Assembly (NCBI RefSeq): GCF_002013375.1
Contig: NZ_MAEW01000003.1
Span: forward strand, 310,001 to 374,000
Source of the DNA: Mycobacterium sp. D16Q13
GTDB taxonomy: Bacteria > Actinomycetota > Actinomycetes > Mycobacteriales > Mycobacteriaceae
Direction: 5' to 3'
DNA: 64,000 bases
The notes beneath the pieces are model-generated. The model saw only the letters and a program-made list of their open reading frames with translations, was not told the origin of the DNA and searched no databases. Positions 32,401 through 40,963 of the stretch are shown here, in pieces. Position 1 is the first letter of the stretch. Each line of letters opens with the position of its first letter. Made by a program: the position numbers and the translations under genes.

Positions 32401-33887
32401 GCGGCCGCGTCGAGCTCGCGGTACGTCAGGGTGCGCTCACCGAACGTCAGCGCCGCGGCATCATGATCGGCGGCCACCTGGGAGGCAAACAGTTCGGGAA
32501 TCGATACGCGCTCAGCGAGCGGCCCGGCGAGAACCGCCGTGTTGCCGACGTCAACCAAACTCGCGAGCTCATCGTCGACCAAGGAATTCAGTGAAGAAAG
32601 ACGCCGATCAGGGTCGGCCGCCATCTCCGATAGGAGCCGCTGCAACCGTTCCGCCAGATTCGGCACTCCGAATTTCGAGAACGGCAGTCCGTCGCCCGAG
32701 GTGCTCAGAAGTAGTTGGTCACTAGCTCCGATAAAGAAGAGTCCGAAGTGCCCCATCGGGCCGTGGTTGGTGTAGCTCGCCGTAGCGGGTACGCCGGCCA
32801 GGTCCAAGGTGAGTCGCATGGGAATGAAGTTGATGGCGACGCGATTTCCCGCCTGGCGGGGGCCCCGGAGGCCAAATTCGCCGCCGTCAAGAATATGCGC
32901 CGGGAACCGCTGGTGCTTCAGCAGTTCGCGAATGCGTACATCAACGTGCTGGCAGAATTCGGCGACCGTGGATTCCGGCGGAGCACTGAGCACCAGCGGC
33001 ACCACGCCGGCCAGCATGCCCGGGAGCATCTTCGACTCGGGCCGAACACGTCGGCTCACCGGAAAGTCGAGCGCCACTTCCGACCCGCTCGTGGACCATC
33101 CGCGCACCAACAACGCGCAGGCCGCCGTGATCACCGAGTACCGGCGAACACGCAAAGCCTTTGTCAAGTCTTTGATTTCGCCGACTACCGCGTCATCGAT
33201 CTGAACCGACGCGGACGGCGTGTAGCCCTCATGGCCCTCATGAGCATGCGGCGGCCGAGGATCGAGCCCACTGTCCGGCGGAAGGTTACGGCTCCAGTAC
33301 TCGCGATCCTCTAGATAGTCCGCAGACGCTTCGTACTCTGCCTCCAGGTCGACCAGGTCCTGCAGGGTGCCGAAGTAGGCGTCGGGAATCGGATCTCCCG
33401 CGACCAGCGCCGAGTAGATCGACGCTATTCGGCGGCTCACGATCGCCATGCCCAAGCCGTCCAGGTTGATGTGATGGCACAGCCCGAACATGTAGTACTC
33501 ATCGTCCGCAGTCCGGATCAACGCGAATTTCAGCAGTTGGTCGGTCAGCGGCATCAATGTGCGTTGGATCGATGAGGCGATCTCGCGAGCGTGCCCGACA
33601 GGATCTTCGGAATCACGCACGTCGTGGAAGGCCAACACGAGCTCCGAATGGTCAATCGCCCTCTGAACGATCTGACCATTGACCTCAACGAAGGCGGCCC
33701 GCGCAGGCTCAGCCTCACAGATTGCCTGACGGACGGCCTGCTCAAGTAGAACTCGTTCTACTTTTCCTTCGATTCGAACCAAAAGGCCAAGCTGCCACTC
33801 CGCACCGACAAGACCGCTTTCCTGGGAAAGCCAGATATCCAATTGTCCGCGCGAAAGCGGTAATGCCCTGTCATCAGACTCCAACAT
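23496..33887 (-). CDS. mps1: GPL non-ribosomal peptide synthetase Mps1 (Cs-A-T-E-C-A-T-E-C)
   Basis: This 3463-residue NRPS starts the lipopeptide. Domain order: starter condensation domain (HHINLDG near residue 140), which acylates the first amino acid; A1 (about 440-940), T1 (Ser near 987), E1 (HHLAVDG near 1164), C2 (HHIVIDG near 1662), A2 (about 1960-2460), T2 (near 2510), E2 (HHLAVDA near 2686) and C3 (HHIVLDG near 3180). Pocket residues read by eye are DVWTAVAMCK for A1, similar to the Phe code, and DYWSVGMVHK for A2, very close to the Thr code. With two epimerases this gives acyl-D-Phe-D-alloThr. The ATG lies 23 bp after mbtH behind a G-rich ribosome binding site. The frame is intact along all 10.4 kb, so no smooth-to-rough lesion is seen here. 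Confidence 0.96.
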   Translation of the reverse strand: MLESDDRALPLSRGQLDIWLSQESGLVGAEWQLGLLVRIEGKVERVLLEQAVRQAICEAEPARAAFVEVNGQIVQRAIDHSELVLAFHDVRDSEDPVGHAREIASSIQRTLMPLTDQLLKFALIRTADDEYYMFGLCHHINLDGLGMAIVSRRIASIYSALVAGDPIPDAYFGTLQDLVDLEAEYEASADYLEDREYWSRNLPPDSGLDPRPPHAHEGHEGYTPSASVQIDDAVVGEIKDLTKALRVRRYSVITAACALLVRGWSTSGSEVALDFPVSRRVRPESKMLPGMLAGVVPLVLSAPPESTVAEFCQHVDVRIRELLKHQRFPAHILDGGEFGLRGPRQAGNRVAINFIPMRLTLDLAGVPATASYTNHGPMGHFGLFFIGASDQLLLSTSGDGLPFSKFGVPNLAERLQRLLSEMAADPDRRLSSLNSLVDDELASLVDVGNTAVLAGPLAERVSIPELFASQVAADHDAAALTFGERTLTYRELDAAADGLARRLVSHGVGPGDRVVLLSDRSAQAVIGILAALKVGAAYLPIDPAVPASRLEFILDDAAPVAAITTAGLRARLDGFDLAIIDLDVADTPLDTVPAASSPGPTPDDIAYIIYTSGTTGAPKGVAVTHHNVTQLMSTLDAGLPNPGVWPLCHSLAFDVSVWEIWGALLRGGRLVVVPESITGSPADFHDVLVAEQVTVLTQTPSAVAMLSPEGLESTALAVVGEACPPAVVERWAPGRVMINAYGPTETTMCVAISAPLAAGSPDSAVPIGAPVSGAALFVLDTWMQPVPAGVVGELYVAGEGVACGYVGRSDLTASRFVACPFGQPGTRMYRTGDLVSWGTDGQLQYLGRADEQVKIRGYRIELGEVQAALGALDGVDQAAVIVREDRPGDKRLVGYVTGTADPAEVRSTLAKRLPPYMVPAAVVMLEALPLTSNNKLDTRALPTPEYGGLGADYRAPGTAVEEILAGVYAQVLGLDRVGVDDSFFDLGGDSILSMQVVARARAAGVLCRPRDVFIEQTVSRLAAVVEISGGEADVVDEGLGPVDATPIMRWLHSVQASAGAVDEFNQTLVVQAPSGVSEDDVVVVLQALLDRHATLRLRATDNDGEWSLLVPETGAVTARDCLHVVDALSDDALVAARSRLNVATGSMLSALWIPGAEQLALVIHHLAVDGVSWRILLEDLNIAWAQHRSGADVALPTGGTSFARWSSLLAEHARSADVVEQADAWKQVLATPARVSAVQPATDTYANAGRLSLSLDVETTRQLLGDVPAAFHAGVQDILLIAFGLAWNEFLGAGGAPIAFDIEGHGRQEEIGEAVHRRIDLSRTVGWFTTKYPASLAVGELSWGQVAAGGAALGQVVKAAKEQLRALPDGLTYGLLRYLNPDVDLAGPEPTIGFNYLGRLGAGADLSEDFWRISQESLSMTDVAAAISMPLAHSVELNAGILETNSDAGSGPELRANWAWAPSALDGAQADRLSQLWFEALGGICAHVRSGGGGLTPSDLAPALLTQPQIDALVQQYEIADVLPLTPLQQGLLFQAGFAEATGDSVGDDVYAVQLGLTVTGPLDAARLRTAVYTVVRRHPNLAALFSEEYGEPVQIIAADPVIAWQHVELAGDIDEQVERLCAAERAAACRIFTEPVFRATLISGLGGPAENRHRLVLTAHHIVIDGWSLPILLQEIFGAYYGQRLPSVTPYRNFVTWLARQDRVAAQSAWGAALDGFETPTLVGSLATAGRRGVESYRISEHITRSLSELARAQRTTVNTVLQAAWAQVLTWLTGHHDVAFGTAVSGRPVDLAGADAMVGLLINTVPVRANITAATTVADLLDQLQRTHNDTVEHEHLALNEIHHAVGLDRLFDTLFVYENYPIDVGAQLGVQELAITDFSSREYNHYPLSVVAMPGHELGLRVEFDTDVFELAAIEIIVDRLRQVLTAMIADPATRLSSIDLLDAGEHDRLDTWGNRAVLTRPELTLTSIPELFAAQVARAPEAVAITCGERSWTYGELDATANRLANHLVTRGARPGERVALLLPRTGEAIAAILAVLKTGAAYLPIDPAHPDSRVEFVLRDAAPVAAVTTADLLPRLGGSGVSAIDINDPAVDRQSDTALPVPAVDDIAYIIYTSGTTGAPKGVAVTHRNVAQLLESLDAELDLGQVWTQCHSLAFDYSVWEIWGALLYGGRLLIVPDAVVRSPEELHAMLVSEEVSVLSQTPSAFYALQTADALQPEVGQQLKLQTVVFGGEALEPQRLSPWFDSHPGLPRMINMYGITETTVHASFREIGSGDVVSNSSPIGVPLEHLAFFVLDGWLRQVPVGVVGELYVAGSGQASGYLGRSDLTTTRFVACPFGAPGSRMYRTGDLVQWGEDGQLRYVGRADKQVKIRGYRIELGEVHAALARVDGVDQAAVIAREDRPGDKRLVGYVTESIAGTLDPAAVRSVLAERLPAYMVPAAVVVLAALPLTVNGKLDTRALPSPEYQDADHYRAPEDAVEEILAGIYAQVLGVEQIGVDDSFFDLGGDSISSMQVVARARAAGLLLRPRDIFVEQTVSRLAQVAVFADGATAVVDEGTGPVVATPIIQWLHGLGGKVDEFNQTVVLQAPAGVTDDDVVIVLQALLDRHATLRLRAEDTGGEWSLLVPETGAVDARDCLLAVDALTEEALYQARSRLNPATGSMLSALWERGNSRLVLIIHHLAVDAVSWRILLEDFNIAWAQHHGGQPVELPSGGTSFARWATLLDQHARSADVVALADTWREVAAIPAALPPAHPTMDTYVSAGQLSVSLDADLTRELLGEVPAAYHAGVQDILLIAFALAWNEFLGSRGAPIGIDVEGHGRNEELGGTLERDIDLSRTVGWFTSKYPVSLAVGELSWAQVVAGDSALAPIIKGAKEQLRALPDGLSYGLLRYLNPDVDVAGPDPAIGFNYLGRLGAGGADLSEDLWRIDQDGVSITAAATSVPTPLGHTVELNAGVMEGAGSDSGRLHATWTWALSVLSHDQVDRISRLWFDALAGICSHVRAGGGGLTPSDIVPARLSQRQIDELHEEFQIADVLPLTPLQQGLLFHSNLAPDAMEGSDDLYAVQLDVALSGPLDPKRLEEAVHTAIKRRPNVVATFYEEFGEPVQLIPADPELAWQYIELDVDGGADIEQRVERLSAAERAAVCDLAGQPAFRAALARTGEDQYRFLVTNHHIVLDGWSKPILLQEIFASYFGERLPAPVAYRRFVTWLSGQDNSAARSAWGKVFEGFETPTLVAPPGRMMLGRRGVESFEVSAETTQALGELARSCRTTVSTVLQAAWAQLLMWLTGQTDVAFGTAVSGRPTDLVGAESMVGLLINTVPVRATITSATTIADLLNQLQGAYGDTLEHQHLALNEIHHAVGHDQLFDTMFVYENYPIDTAALSRVHELSITGFSNREYNHYPLAVQATPGHELGLRVEFDTDVFNAVRIGKLVKRFQRVLEAMTSDVKGKKKEPS

Positions 33888-33910
33888 TCGCCTACCCCCT
33901 CTCCGAAGGT

Positions 33911-34141
33911 TCAGCGCCCAAGACCCCCACCCTGCGCCAATCTCTCACGCAGGCTCTTCGGCCGGATATCAGTCCAGTTTTGTTCGATGTACTCCAGGCA
34001 GGCGGCACGATCCGCTTCGCCGAATACAACCCGCCAGCCATCAGGCACGTCGGCGAAAGCCGGCCATAGGCTGTGCTGCTCCTCGTCGTTGACCAAGACG
34101 AAAAAGCTTCCCTTGTCATCATCGAATGGATTGATGCTCAC
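33911..34141 (-). CDS. mbtH: MbtH-like NRPS accessory protein
   Basis: This 76-residue protein binds NRPS adenylation domains and makes them soluble and active. The MbtH hallmark residues are present: [24 protein letters not shown] near the N-terminus, [29 protein letters not shown], and the family tryptophans. The frame is open to 34240, but the GTG at 34141 has GGAG 5-8 nt upstream and gives the standard N-terminus. It is the first gene of mbtH-mps1-mps2-gap. A reverse-strand TATAAA at 34188-34193 may be the -10 element of this operon. Confidence 0.92.
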   Translation of the reverse strand: MSINPFDDDKGSFFVLVNDEEQHSLWPAFADVPDGWRVVFGEADRAACLEYIEQNWTDIRPKSLRERLAQGGGLGR

Positions 34142-35078
34142 GCTTTCTCCAGGTTGCTTCGGTGGACATCGCAAACATACGGCTGAATTTATAGCGGCGT
34201 AGCGGGTTTCACAAAGTTCTAATCTTCGCAACTTTGACACATCACGGTTCGCTGCCGCAACTAATTAGCCACAATATCGGTATGAATGTATTTATCCAGG
34301 TCAAATACGGTTTCAGAACTATCTATCTGTTGCGAAGATCGCGCACATGAGTATACCAAGTCTGAGCACGCCACGTAAGTCGAGTGTACCGCCATGCGCG
34401 AGAGCAATCAGGTTTCCGCACCTAGCTACGCCCTGCAGCAAAGTATGCGGCCAACACTGGCTACACCTGTTACCTAATATCGAAACCAGCAGCAGGCCTT
34501 AGTCAAGTAGCTTGAAGAAGTAGCCGAGAATTCAACATCTAGAGGTTTATCGAGTTCAGGTAACAAATCGGTCCATTCCGTTACATTGCGCGTGGCACCG
34601 CCCGTGTTACACCCAAGTGCGCTCAGAATGAACTCATGGCGACCTGAATTAAGATTCAGCCCGAAATCGATGGCATCGCAGTCCCGCTAGCAACACAGGA
34701 CAGGGGAACAGCGAAGGCCCGGAAGTAAATGTGGTGACAAACCACTACGAATTAAGTTCTCATCTATAAGAAATACCGTAGATATCCACGATCGTTTGGC
34801 CACCTCAGCGGATCCCGTCCACGCCGCAACGAATTCCGCGGAAAACATTGTTATGCACGCGCCGCCGATAATGTACCGACCCTCTCAGAGATCACCCGCA
34901 CCACCCTCAATACATGGAGCACAGCATGCTCACAGCGTGCCTCGGCGCACATCGAGAGAAGTGTGCGGAGCACCCCGAAAGCCCTGCCTGGATGGAGGCG
35001 GGAAACCTCGAGAAGGCGATACTCAAAGGAACGCATCTGACGAATGATTCATACGTGTCGCAGCGTTACGAAACTAGA
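34142..35078. other. AT-rich non-coding region upstream of the mbtH-mps operon
   Basis: About 940 bp shows no convincing gene. It is visibly richer in A and T than the rest of the window, notably 34180-34880 with runs such as TAATTAG, AATTTATA and AAATACCG. It contains the likely mbtH promoter (TATAAA, reverse strand, 34188-34193). Small open frames at 34796-35047 and 34914-35267 lack ribosome binding sites and mycobacterial codon preference. AT-rich regulatory regions are typical binding targets of the xenogeneic silencer Lsr2, which represses GPL genes in M. smegmatis. Lsr2 binding here is inference. Confidence 0.5.
34188..34193 (-). promoter_or_regulatory. mbtH: Candidate -10 element of the mbtH-mps1-mps2-gap operon
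   Basis: TATAAA on the reverse strand lies 46 nt before the mbtH GTG, with TTGTGA about 15 nt further upstream. The fit is moderate; no transcription start data are available. Confidence 0.3.
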
Positions 35079-35324
35079 TTAGTCATCCTGTGGTTCGGGG
35101 CGAGCCTGAGTTCCCTCAATGGGAGATGTTCCGGCCGGCATCAGCATGACAAACACCGGGAGCCGCACCACGGCGCCATTGAGGATCGGCAGCCGAATCG
35201 CGACGGACACGACCTCAAGCTCCAGACGTCTGCCCCGTCGAGTCTCCATCTCCAGACGCCCGGGTAACTGCCTGGGCGTCGCGAGCCAATCCAGCCCGCG
35301 CTCTATCGACTCGACAACGTTCAT
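35079..35324 (-). CDS. Hypothetical small protein, probable leaderless gene
   Basis: This 81-residue protein is not recognised. It opens with MNVVESIERGLDWLATPRQL and has a mixed basic/hydrophobic centre (RRGRRLELEVVSVAIRLPILNGAVVRLPVFVM). Support for a real gene comes from a TATAGT hexamer at 35331-35336 (reverse strand), exactly 6 nt before the ATG. This is the usual spacing for leaderless mycobacterial transcripts. It lies between the fmt-like gene and the AT-rich mbtH leader, on the GPL strand. No signal peptide or transmembrane helix is clear. Confidence 0.45.
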   Translation of the reverse strand: MNVVESIERGLDWLATPRQLPGRLEMETRRGRRLELEVVSVAIRLPILNGAVVRLPVFVMLMPAGTSPIEGTQARPEPQDD

Positions 35325-35330
35325 GACTCG

Positions 35331-35336
35331 ACTATA
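35331..35336 (-). promoter_or_regulatory. -10 element for a leaderless 81-codon gene
   Basis: TATAGT on the reverse strand ends 6 nt before the ATG at 35324, which puts the predicted transcription start at or next to the start codon. Confidence 0.45.
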
Positions 35337-35398
35337 CCCACACGATGGAACTCACAAACGATGAAATTCCTTGTCGGAAGAGGAATCTGCCGCACCGA

Positions 35399-36220
35399 TT
35401 ACGCCTTGGTGAAGCTGTACATCCGGTACTCCACCGCCCCTCCGCTGCGCAGGTCCTCGTAAGCTCGCTGGGCCGGCGCAAATCTACGGATCACACCGCG
35501 CAGGATCGTCGGCGTGGCGCGATCGATCACGTACCGCCAACGCTCCAAGTTCTTCGCCATCCCCCGCCGGACCTCCACATTGATCCCCCGCTCGGACACC
35601 ATTCGCAACGGCGCGTTCGCGAGCGCCACCTTCCAGCCGGCGACATCCTGCGCGCTTCGGGCGTCCGCGTAGAGGAAATACCCTCCGGGGCGGAGCACAC
35701 GTGCCACTTCCTCAAGAAATACCGAGAATTGGGGGTATAGGTGCGACGACTCGATGTTGATTACCGCATCAAAGGACTGATCCGTGAACGGCAGGTTTTG
35801 GGCGTCGCCGTGCGTGAACTCCAGACCCGGCAGATTGTGCCGCCTGCGACAGAACTCGATCCCGTCCGGGTTGAGGTCCAGCCCCGTATAGGAGGTCGGA
35901 TGCAATGCGCGTACGAGGTACGAGGCCCCGCCGCCATGGCCACAACCGACCTCCAACACTCGTCTACCATCGAGCTCCGCCTGGGTAGCGGTGCTGTGAT
36001 AGAGCTGAATGGAATACCGATCGGGCTCATCGGACGCCGACAACGGGATATCCATTGCCGGATCCTCTTCATAGCCGTAATTGAGGAACACGACGTTCTC
36101 TGTTTCGAGCTTACGGGTGGCATACCGGTAGATGAACTTCTGCACCCCCTGAGTGAACTGCGCGTTCAGCTTGAAGATGACCCAATCTCGCGACTTCCGA
36201 ACCGGATGAGTGCGCACCAT
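35399..36220 (-). CDS. fmt: GPL fatty-acyl O-methyltransferase (Fmt-like)
   Basis: This 273-residue class I SAM methyltransferase resembles M. tuberculosis Rv2952 (phthiotriol methyltransferase) and the Fmt enzyme of GPL loci, which O-methylates the 3-hydroxyl of the GPL fatty acid. Shared stretches are FLNYGYEEDPAMDIPLSASDEP, the SAM motif VLEVGCGHGGGASYL at about residues 88-102, YTGLDLNPDGI, and the C-terminal YRMYSFTKA. It is divergent from gtf3 (138 bp apart). The methyl acceptor is inferred from family and context; a sugar hydroxyl is less likely because the other three methyltransferases in the cluster are of sugar type. Confidence 0.82.
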   Translation of the reverse strand: MVRTHPVRKSRDWVIFKLNAQFTQGVQKFIYRYATRKLETENVVFLNYGYEEDPAMDIPLSASDEPDRYSIQLYHSTATQAELDGRRVLEVGCGHGGGASYLVRALHPTSYTGLDLNPDGIEFCRRRHNLPGLEFTHGDAQNLPFTDQSFDAVINIESSHLYPQFSVFLEEVARVLRPGGYFLYADARSAQDVAGWKVALANAPLRMVSERGINVEVRRGMAKNLERWRYVIDRATPTILRGVIRRFAPAQRAYEDLRSGGAVEYRMYSFTKA

Positions 36221-36358
36221 GGGCGAATTATGGCAGAGTTCTGAGTTTCAGACCGGCTTATCGAATTCCGAACTGCCTTGCGACAGTTGGAGAACCAGAG
36301 ATAATGACTCAGTGTTCGGGTCCACCAACGCGACAACAACTGAAGGGCCAGGAACAGA

Positions 36359-37612
36359 ATGAAGTTTGCGCTGGCGTGCTACGGAACTCGCGGCGACGTC
36401 GAACCGTCGGTCAGCATCGGATGCGAGTTGACCCGAAGAGGACACGACGTTTGTCTGGCTGTCCCTCCGGACCTTGTCGCCTTCGCGGAGTCCGCTGGGC
36501 TGACCGTGGTTCCTTATGGCCCGGAACTACAGGATTTCCTGCAGGACGAGTTCCTGCGAAACTTCTGGGCTCAGTTGGTACGCAATCCTGTCGGTACGCT
36601 GCGTGAGCTGTGGGCACCGATCGCCCGGTATTGGAGTGACACCAGCGCCACGCTCGCCTCCGTGGCGGAAGGGGCTGATCTGCTGTCGACGGGTCTCAAT
36701 TTCGAACAATCGGCCGCCAACGTCGCCGAGTACTTCGACATCCCGCTGATGATGCTGCACCACTTCCCGATGCGACCCAATGGTCAACTGCTTCCCATGC
36801 TGCCGGCACCGCTCGTACGATCGGGCGGAATGCTGTCTGAATGGCTGCTCTGGCGCGCGACGAAAAGCGCGGAGGACGCGCAGCGGCGCGAACTGGGCCT
36901 GGCCAAGGCAACAGGTCCCGCACCGCGTCGAATCGCGCGCGGAGGAGCCGTCGAAATCCAGGCCTACGACGCGGTTTCGGTCCCCGGACTGGCCCATGAA
37001 TGGGCGAAATGGAATGGCAAGCGGCCCTTCGTTGGGGCACTCACGATGGGCCTCTCCACCGAGGCCGACGACGACGTCGCGTCCTGGATCGCCGCGGGAA
37101 CGCCGCCGATCTGCTTTGCCACCGGCAGCATTCCACTCGAGTCGCCGGCCGACACGATCGAGATGATCGGTTCTGCCTGTACGGAACTGAACGAGCGGGC
37201 GCTGGTCTGCGCCGGAGGCACAGATTTCGGTGATATCTCTCATCCCGACCATGTCAAGGTCGTCGGCGCCGTCAACTACTCGGCGGTCTTCGCGGCCAGC
37301 CGGGCAGTTGTTCACCACGGCGGCTCAGGCACCACGGCCGCGAGCCTGCGGGCCGGTATCCCTACCCTGATCCTGTGGAGCACGGCCGATCAGCCGTACT
37401 GGGGCAACCAGCTCGGCAGATTGAAAGTCGGTGCTGCCCGCCGCTTCTCGGCGACCAATAGGAAAACACTGGTCACCGACCTGCGCCGGATCCTGGCCCC
37501 GGAGTATGCAGTGGCGGCCCGCGAGCTTGCTACGGCGATGACCAGCCCTGAAGAGAGCGTCTCCAAGGCCGCCGACCTCTTCGAAGACGCCGTCCGGCGG
37601 AAAACCCAGTGA
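36359..37612 (+). CDS. gtf3: GPL glycosyltransferase Gtf3-like
   Basis: This 417-residue protein is a GT1-family, GT-B fold glycosyltransferase. It carries the GPL type N-terminus MKFALACYGTRGDVEPSV and the C-terminal donor-binding block (VVGAVNYSAVF, VVHHGGSGTTAASLRAGIPTL). An AGGAACAG ribosome binding site precedes the ATG. It is one of three paralogues in the locus and the only one on the plus strand. By position it matches gtf3 of the M. abscessus locus, linked to addition of an extra rhamnose to make more polar GPL. It should act on the cytoplasmic side before export. The donor and acceptor are inferred from context. Confidence 0.85.
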   Translation: MKFALACYGTRGDVEPSVSIGCELTRRGHDVCLAVPPDLVAFAESAGLTVVPYGPELQDFLQDEFLRNFWAQLVRNPVGTLRELWAPIARYWSDTSATLASVAEGADLLSTGLNFEQSAANVAEYFDIPLMMLHHFPMRPNGQLLPMLPAPLVRSGGMLSEWLLWRATKSAEDAQRRELGLAKATGPAPRRIARGGAVEIQAYDAVSVPGLAHEWAKWNGKRPFVGALTMGLSTEADDDVASWIAAGTPPICFATGSIPLESPADTIEMIGSACTELNERALVCAGGTDFGDISHPDHVKVVGAVNYSAVFAASRAVVHHGGSGTTAASLRAGIPTLILWSTADQPYWGNQLGRLKVGAARRFSATNRKTLVTDLRRILAPEYAVAARELATAMTSPEESVSKAADLFEDAVRRKTQ

Positions 37613-37622
37613 GGAATGGCCG

Positions 37623-38411
37623 CTACTGCGGTGGCTTGATGATCAGTCCCTGCCCGGTGGGCAGGGCGACGACACTTACACCCAATTCACTCGCCACCTC
37701 ATCCATGGCGATGCGCTGCTCATCGCGGCCACGGTTCGCGTAGTCGTCCAAGAGCACAAACGCGCCCGGCGACAATCGCGGCCAAAAATACCGCAACGTC
37801 TCCACTTCTGGTGGAGCACAGTTCATATCGATATGCAGGAATGCGACAGCATCGGTGTCGACTTCGGCCAGCGTCTCGGGAACGGACCCGACGATGACGC
37901 GCTGATTCTTCCACTGCGCGAAGTTCGCCTTGACGCTGTCCACCGAGCTCACGTACATGCCATTTTTTACAAGTTTGTCGCTCTTTTCGAGCGCGCCGGC
38001 GCTGCGCTCACCCGCGCTGACGAAGCGCGGATCGAGGCCGGCGAAGGTGTCGAGCAGATAGAACGTCTTACCCAGCTGATCCCAATCGAGGTACTCCATG
38101 ATGGCGCTGCTCAAGAATCCGTAGCTGACTCCGCACTCGACGAAATCGCCCTTCACCTTGTTGGCGCTGGCCGCAGCCCAGAGCCCGACATGCACCCGCC
38201 AGTGCCACTGGTACCAGTCCGTTCCGCCCAGGGCGCGAACACCGCGTTGATACGCGCGCTGAAAGTCCGGATCATCAAGGAACGCATGACTGTTGAAACA
38301 GATCAGCGCATCGTTCGAATAGACCTTAGGTAGAAGCGTGCGCGCAAGCCAATACTCCTTGCGAACCGCCCACAGCTGGATACGGGTACGGAGCGATAGC
38401 TCATCTGCCAC
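37623..38411 (-). CDS. TylF/MycF-family sugar O-methyltransferase
   Basis: This 262-residue protein belongs to the macrocin O-methyltransferase (TylF/MycF) family of metal-dependent sugar methyltransferases. Key segments are GDFVECGVSYGFLSSAI (SAM site, about residues 88-104), FYLLDTFAGLDPRF, VAFLHIDMNCAPPEVETL and FVLLDDYANRG, which carries the acidic metal ligands. The start is GTG at 38411. It converges on gtf3 with a 10-bp gap and is followed upstream by the broken atf2 gene. It is likely one of the rhamnosyl or 6-deoxytalosyl O-methyltransferases (Rmt) of the GPL. The exact hydroxyl cannot be assigned from sequence. Confidence 0.82.
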   Translation of the reverse strand: MADELSLRTRIQLWAVRKEYWLARTLLPKVYSNDALICFNSHAFLDDPDFQRAYQRGVRALGGTDWYQWHWRVHVGLWAAASANKVKGDFVECGVSYGFLSSAIMEYLDWDQLGKTFYLLDTFAGLDPRFVSAGERSAGALEKSDKLVKNGMYVSSVDSVKANFAQWKNQRVIVGSVPETLAEVDTDAVAFLHIDMNCAPPEVETLRYFWPRLSPGAFVLLDDYANRGRDEQRIAMDEVASELGVSVVALPTGQGLIIKPPQ

Positions 38412-38525
38412 AGCGAAAACGATAGCATCCGCCGTCAGCGTGGCGGGGAGAAAGGCTCGTCGCGAACCAATTCAATCTGATCGAATCGCTATGGCTCGCA
38501 AGCTGATCGATGGCAGTTCTGACCA

Positions 38526-39658
38526 TCACACCGCATCGCGATCAACAGGTATCGGTGGTGAATCCTCTACCGCGGTGGACTTCTTCCGGGTCAGCCGAGA
38601 CTTCAGGGAGATAGCGTGTTTTTCCACCACGAACCAGCTGAAGGCGGCTAGCGGCACGGTGGCTGCGGTCGCAATAGCGAAGAACAGCAAGAGATTCAGG
38701 CTACCCAGCCCCATGACCACCAAGAGCTGCTGTATGGGATAGGCGTAGATATACGTGCCGTACGACAGGTCGTTTCGTAGATTCAATCGTGGATTGTGAA
38801 TGAGCGAACCCGACACGATGACCGCATAGGCCAAGGGCAGCGCCGCGATATCCCGATAGTTTTCAAGCAGTCCTGATGCCAGCACGATGCCGACGCTGAG
38901 CGCGACCAGCGACCACCGCGCAGGGATGACGTCCTTGTACTGATTCAGCAGTGCCCCGGCCGCGAACATCACGGCGAATCGGGCCACCATCTGCGCGATG
39001 GACGTCGCGGCGAAGACCGGATACGACAGATATGCCGTCGCACAGAGGAAAAAACGAACGCCGCCGGAACAACCCACCGCCGCTTGAGCAACCCCGCCAC
39101 ACCCAGCACCGCCACCGCGATGTAACAGATCATCTCGAAGACAAGCGTCCAGATCGATCCGTTCCACACCCCCGGCCACGGGACACCTCGCGGCGTGCCG
39201 TCGACACCGGCGTAGTAGACGTTCAGCAGACCATTGTTGAGGACGTACTCGATCGGCTTGTGTGAGGAGAACAAATCCGAGACCGAGCCACCCTGGATGA
39301 GAACGCTGATGGGGGCGATCACGAACGCGATGATCAGGAGACAGACCCATAGGCCCGGGAAAATGCGGAGGCCGCGGGCAATGGCGAAGTCTCGAAGCTT
39401 CGGCTTGCGCAGCCAGCTCGCGGTGATGAGGAACCCCGATACCGCGAAAAAGCCGTCGACGCCGACCTGCTCGATGAGTTGCTCAAAAGGCCGGTAGCTG
39501 ATCGTTCGACCGGTGAGCGGCCAGGAATGCCAGAAGATGACACTTACCGCCAGGATCAACCGCCACGCGTTCAACGCATTGTTTCGCGGGTCGAACACCT
39601 GGCCGAGCGTAGAACCCCTGGCCGGCCGCGCGCCGTCGCTCCCGCTCACGCGGAACAC
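38526..39658 (-). pseudogene. atf2: GPL acetyltransferase atf2, disrupted by a frameshift
   Basis: This gene encodes an acyltransferase-3 family membrane O-acetyltransferase, paralogous to atf1, but it is split between two frames. The 5' part (39658 to about 39050) reads FDPRNNALNAWRLILAVSVIFWHSWPLTG...VGVDGFFAVSGFLITASWLR, then after ...RRWVVPAAFVF runs into a stop at 38969. The 3' part continues in another frame (LCATAYLSYPVFAATS...FAAGALLNQYKDVIPARWS...KKSTAVED). The frames meet at a run of six A (T on the coding strand) at 39049-39054. A seventh base would restore one 377-residue protein, matching the 372 residues of Atf1. It is therefore either a true or phase-variable loss, or an assembly error in a homopolymer. 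In related strains Atf2 adds the second acetyl group to 6-deoxytalose. Confidence 0.85.
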
Positions 39659-40914
39659 CGCGCGCGTGCGAACTGCTCCATGGCATCGGCCGCGGCCACG
39701 GCACTTTCACCGGGCTTGGTCATTCCGTCCGCGAGCTCACGAGCCCGGTCGACGTAGTCCGGAGCAAGAATCCTCCGCAGGTCCGCAACCAAAGTCCCGC
39801 GAGTAGTGGTCGAAAAGCGCCGGGTGGTACCCACTTTCAACTTCTTGACCTGGCCACCCCAAAGCGTTTGATTGGCATCCATTGACAAGATCAACGTAGG
39901 AACCCCAGCACGCAGACTTGCCGCGGTGGTGCCCGAGCCTCCGTGATGCACGACCGCCCGGCAGGCCGGAAAGACCGTCGCGTAGTTAACCGCTCCCACA
40001 ACCTTGACGTGGTCGGGAAGTTCCGCATCGCTAAAATCGGTCCATCCGGCGCCCACCAAGGCCCGCTCACCCAGCTCCGCACACGCCGAGCCGATCATTT
40101 CGAGTGCGGCAGTAGGAGATTCGACTGGCATGCTGCCGAAGCCGAAAAAGATCGGCGGCGTTCCCGACGCGATCCACGACGCGACATCCTCATCAGCCTC
40201 GGCGGTCAAGGCCATCGTCAGCGAGCCGACAAACGGCCGCAAAACGTTCCATTCCTTCCACTCCGCCGCCAGCCCGGGAAAGCAGACCTCGTCATAACCC
40301 TGGATCTCCAGCGATCCGCGCTTCGCGATCCGCTGTGGCGACGGTCCGGACGCCTTCGGCAGGCGGAGTTCACGCCGCTGCGCGTCCTCCACCTTCTTGT
40401 TCAGGCGCCACGCCAGCCAATCGAAGGCCGTCATGGCCGTGCGCCCCAATCGGGACGGCAGGATGGTGACGAGCTGACCATTGGGCCGCATCGGGATGTG
40501 ATGCAGCGTGACCAACGGAATATCATGGTATTCAGCAACATTCGCGGCCGGCTCCTGATAGCTCTGCCCTGCGAACAACACATCGGCACCCTCGGCCGCG
40601 GACATCAGCGTGGTGTTCATCTGCGCCCAGCACTCATCGCTGAGCTCCCACATCTGACGCCACATCCTCCGGATCTCCCGCACCTTCCAGAAGGTGTGGA
40701 AGAAGAACGTCCAGAAATTGCGATACACGTCCAGCCAGGTCTTGGTGTCCAACCCGTAGGAAACCGTCTCCAGCCCTGCCGACTCCGTAAAGCTCATCAG
40801 GTCGGGCGGCACGGCCATGACCACGTCGTGTCCCCTGCGCTGCAACTCACGGGCCACGACGACGGAGGGCTCAATATCACCCCGGGTTCCGTAGCTCGCC
40901 AGCACAAACTTCAT
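39646..40914 (-). CDS. gtf2: GPL glycosyltransferase Gtf2-like
   Basis: This 422-residue GT1-family glycosyltransferase has the GPL-type N-terminus MKFVLASYGTRGDIEPSVVV and the C-terminal HHGGSGTTAASLRAGVPTLIL block. The frame extends to 40998, but the ATG at 40914, preceded by AGAGG, matches the starts of gtf1 and gtf3. Its 3' end overlaps the start of atf2. By position it corresponds to gtf2, which transfers rhamnose to the alaninol end of the lipopeptide in M. smegmatis and M. abscessus. It is about as similar to gtf1 as to gtf3 by eye, so the acceptor is assigned by order only. Confidence 0.85.
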   Translation of the reverse strand: MKFVLASYGTRGDIEPSVVVARELQRRGHDVVMAVPPDLMSFTESAGLETVSYGLDTKTWLDVYRNFWTFFFHTFWKVREIRRMWRQMWELSDECWAQMNTTLMSAAEGADVLFAGQSYQEPAANVAEYHDIPLVTLHHIPMRPNGQLVTILPSRLGRTAMTAFDWLAWRLNKKVEDAQRRELRLPKASGPSPQRIAKRGSLEIQGYDEVCFPGLAAEWKEWNVLRPFVGSLTMALTAEADEDVASWIASGTPPIFFGFGSMPVESPTAALEMIGSACAELGERALVGAGWTDFSDAELPDHVKVVGAVNYATVFPACRAVVHHGGSGTTAASLRAGVPTLILSMDANQTLWGGQVKKLKVGTTRRFSTTTRGTLVADLRRILAPDYVDRARELADGMTKPGESAVAAADAMEQFARARCSA

Positions 40915-40963
40915 CGCCTCTAACGCCTTTCGGGTATCGCGGTTCAGTGGAGTCGGGCCGCCC

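Noticed and set aside
34796..35267. Plus-strand small frames in the AT-rich region upstream of mbtH
   Set aside because: They have no ribosome binding site, unusual amino acid composition and no recognisable similarity, and they overlap the better-supported reverse-strand small gene.
39100..39350. Separate gene starting at 39350 upstream of the second half of atf2
   Set aside because: The first 100 or so residues of that frame are shadow sequence of the atf2 5' part; only the portion after the homopolymer resembles acyltransferase-3 proteins.
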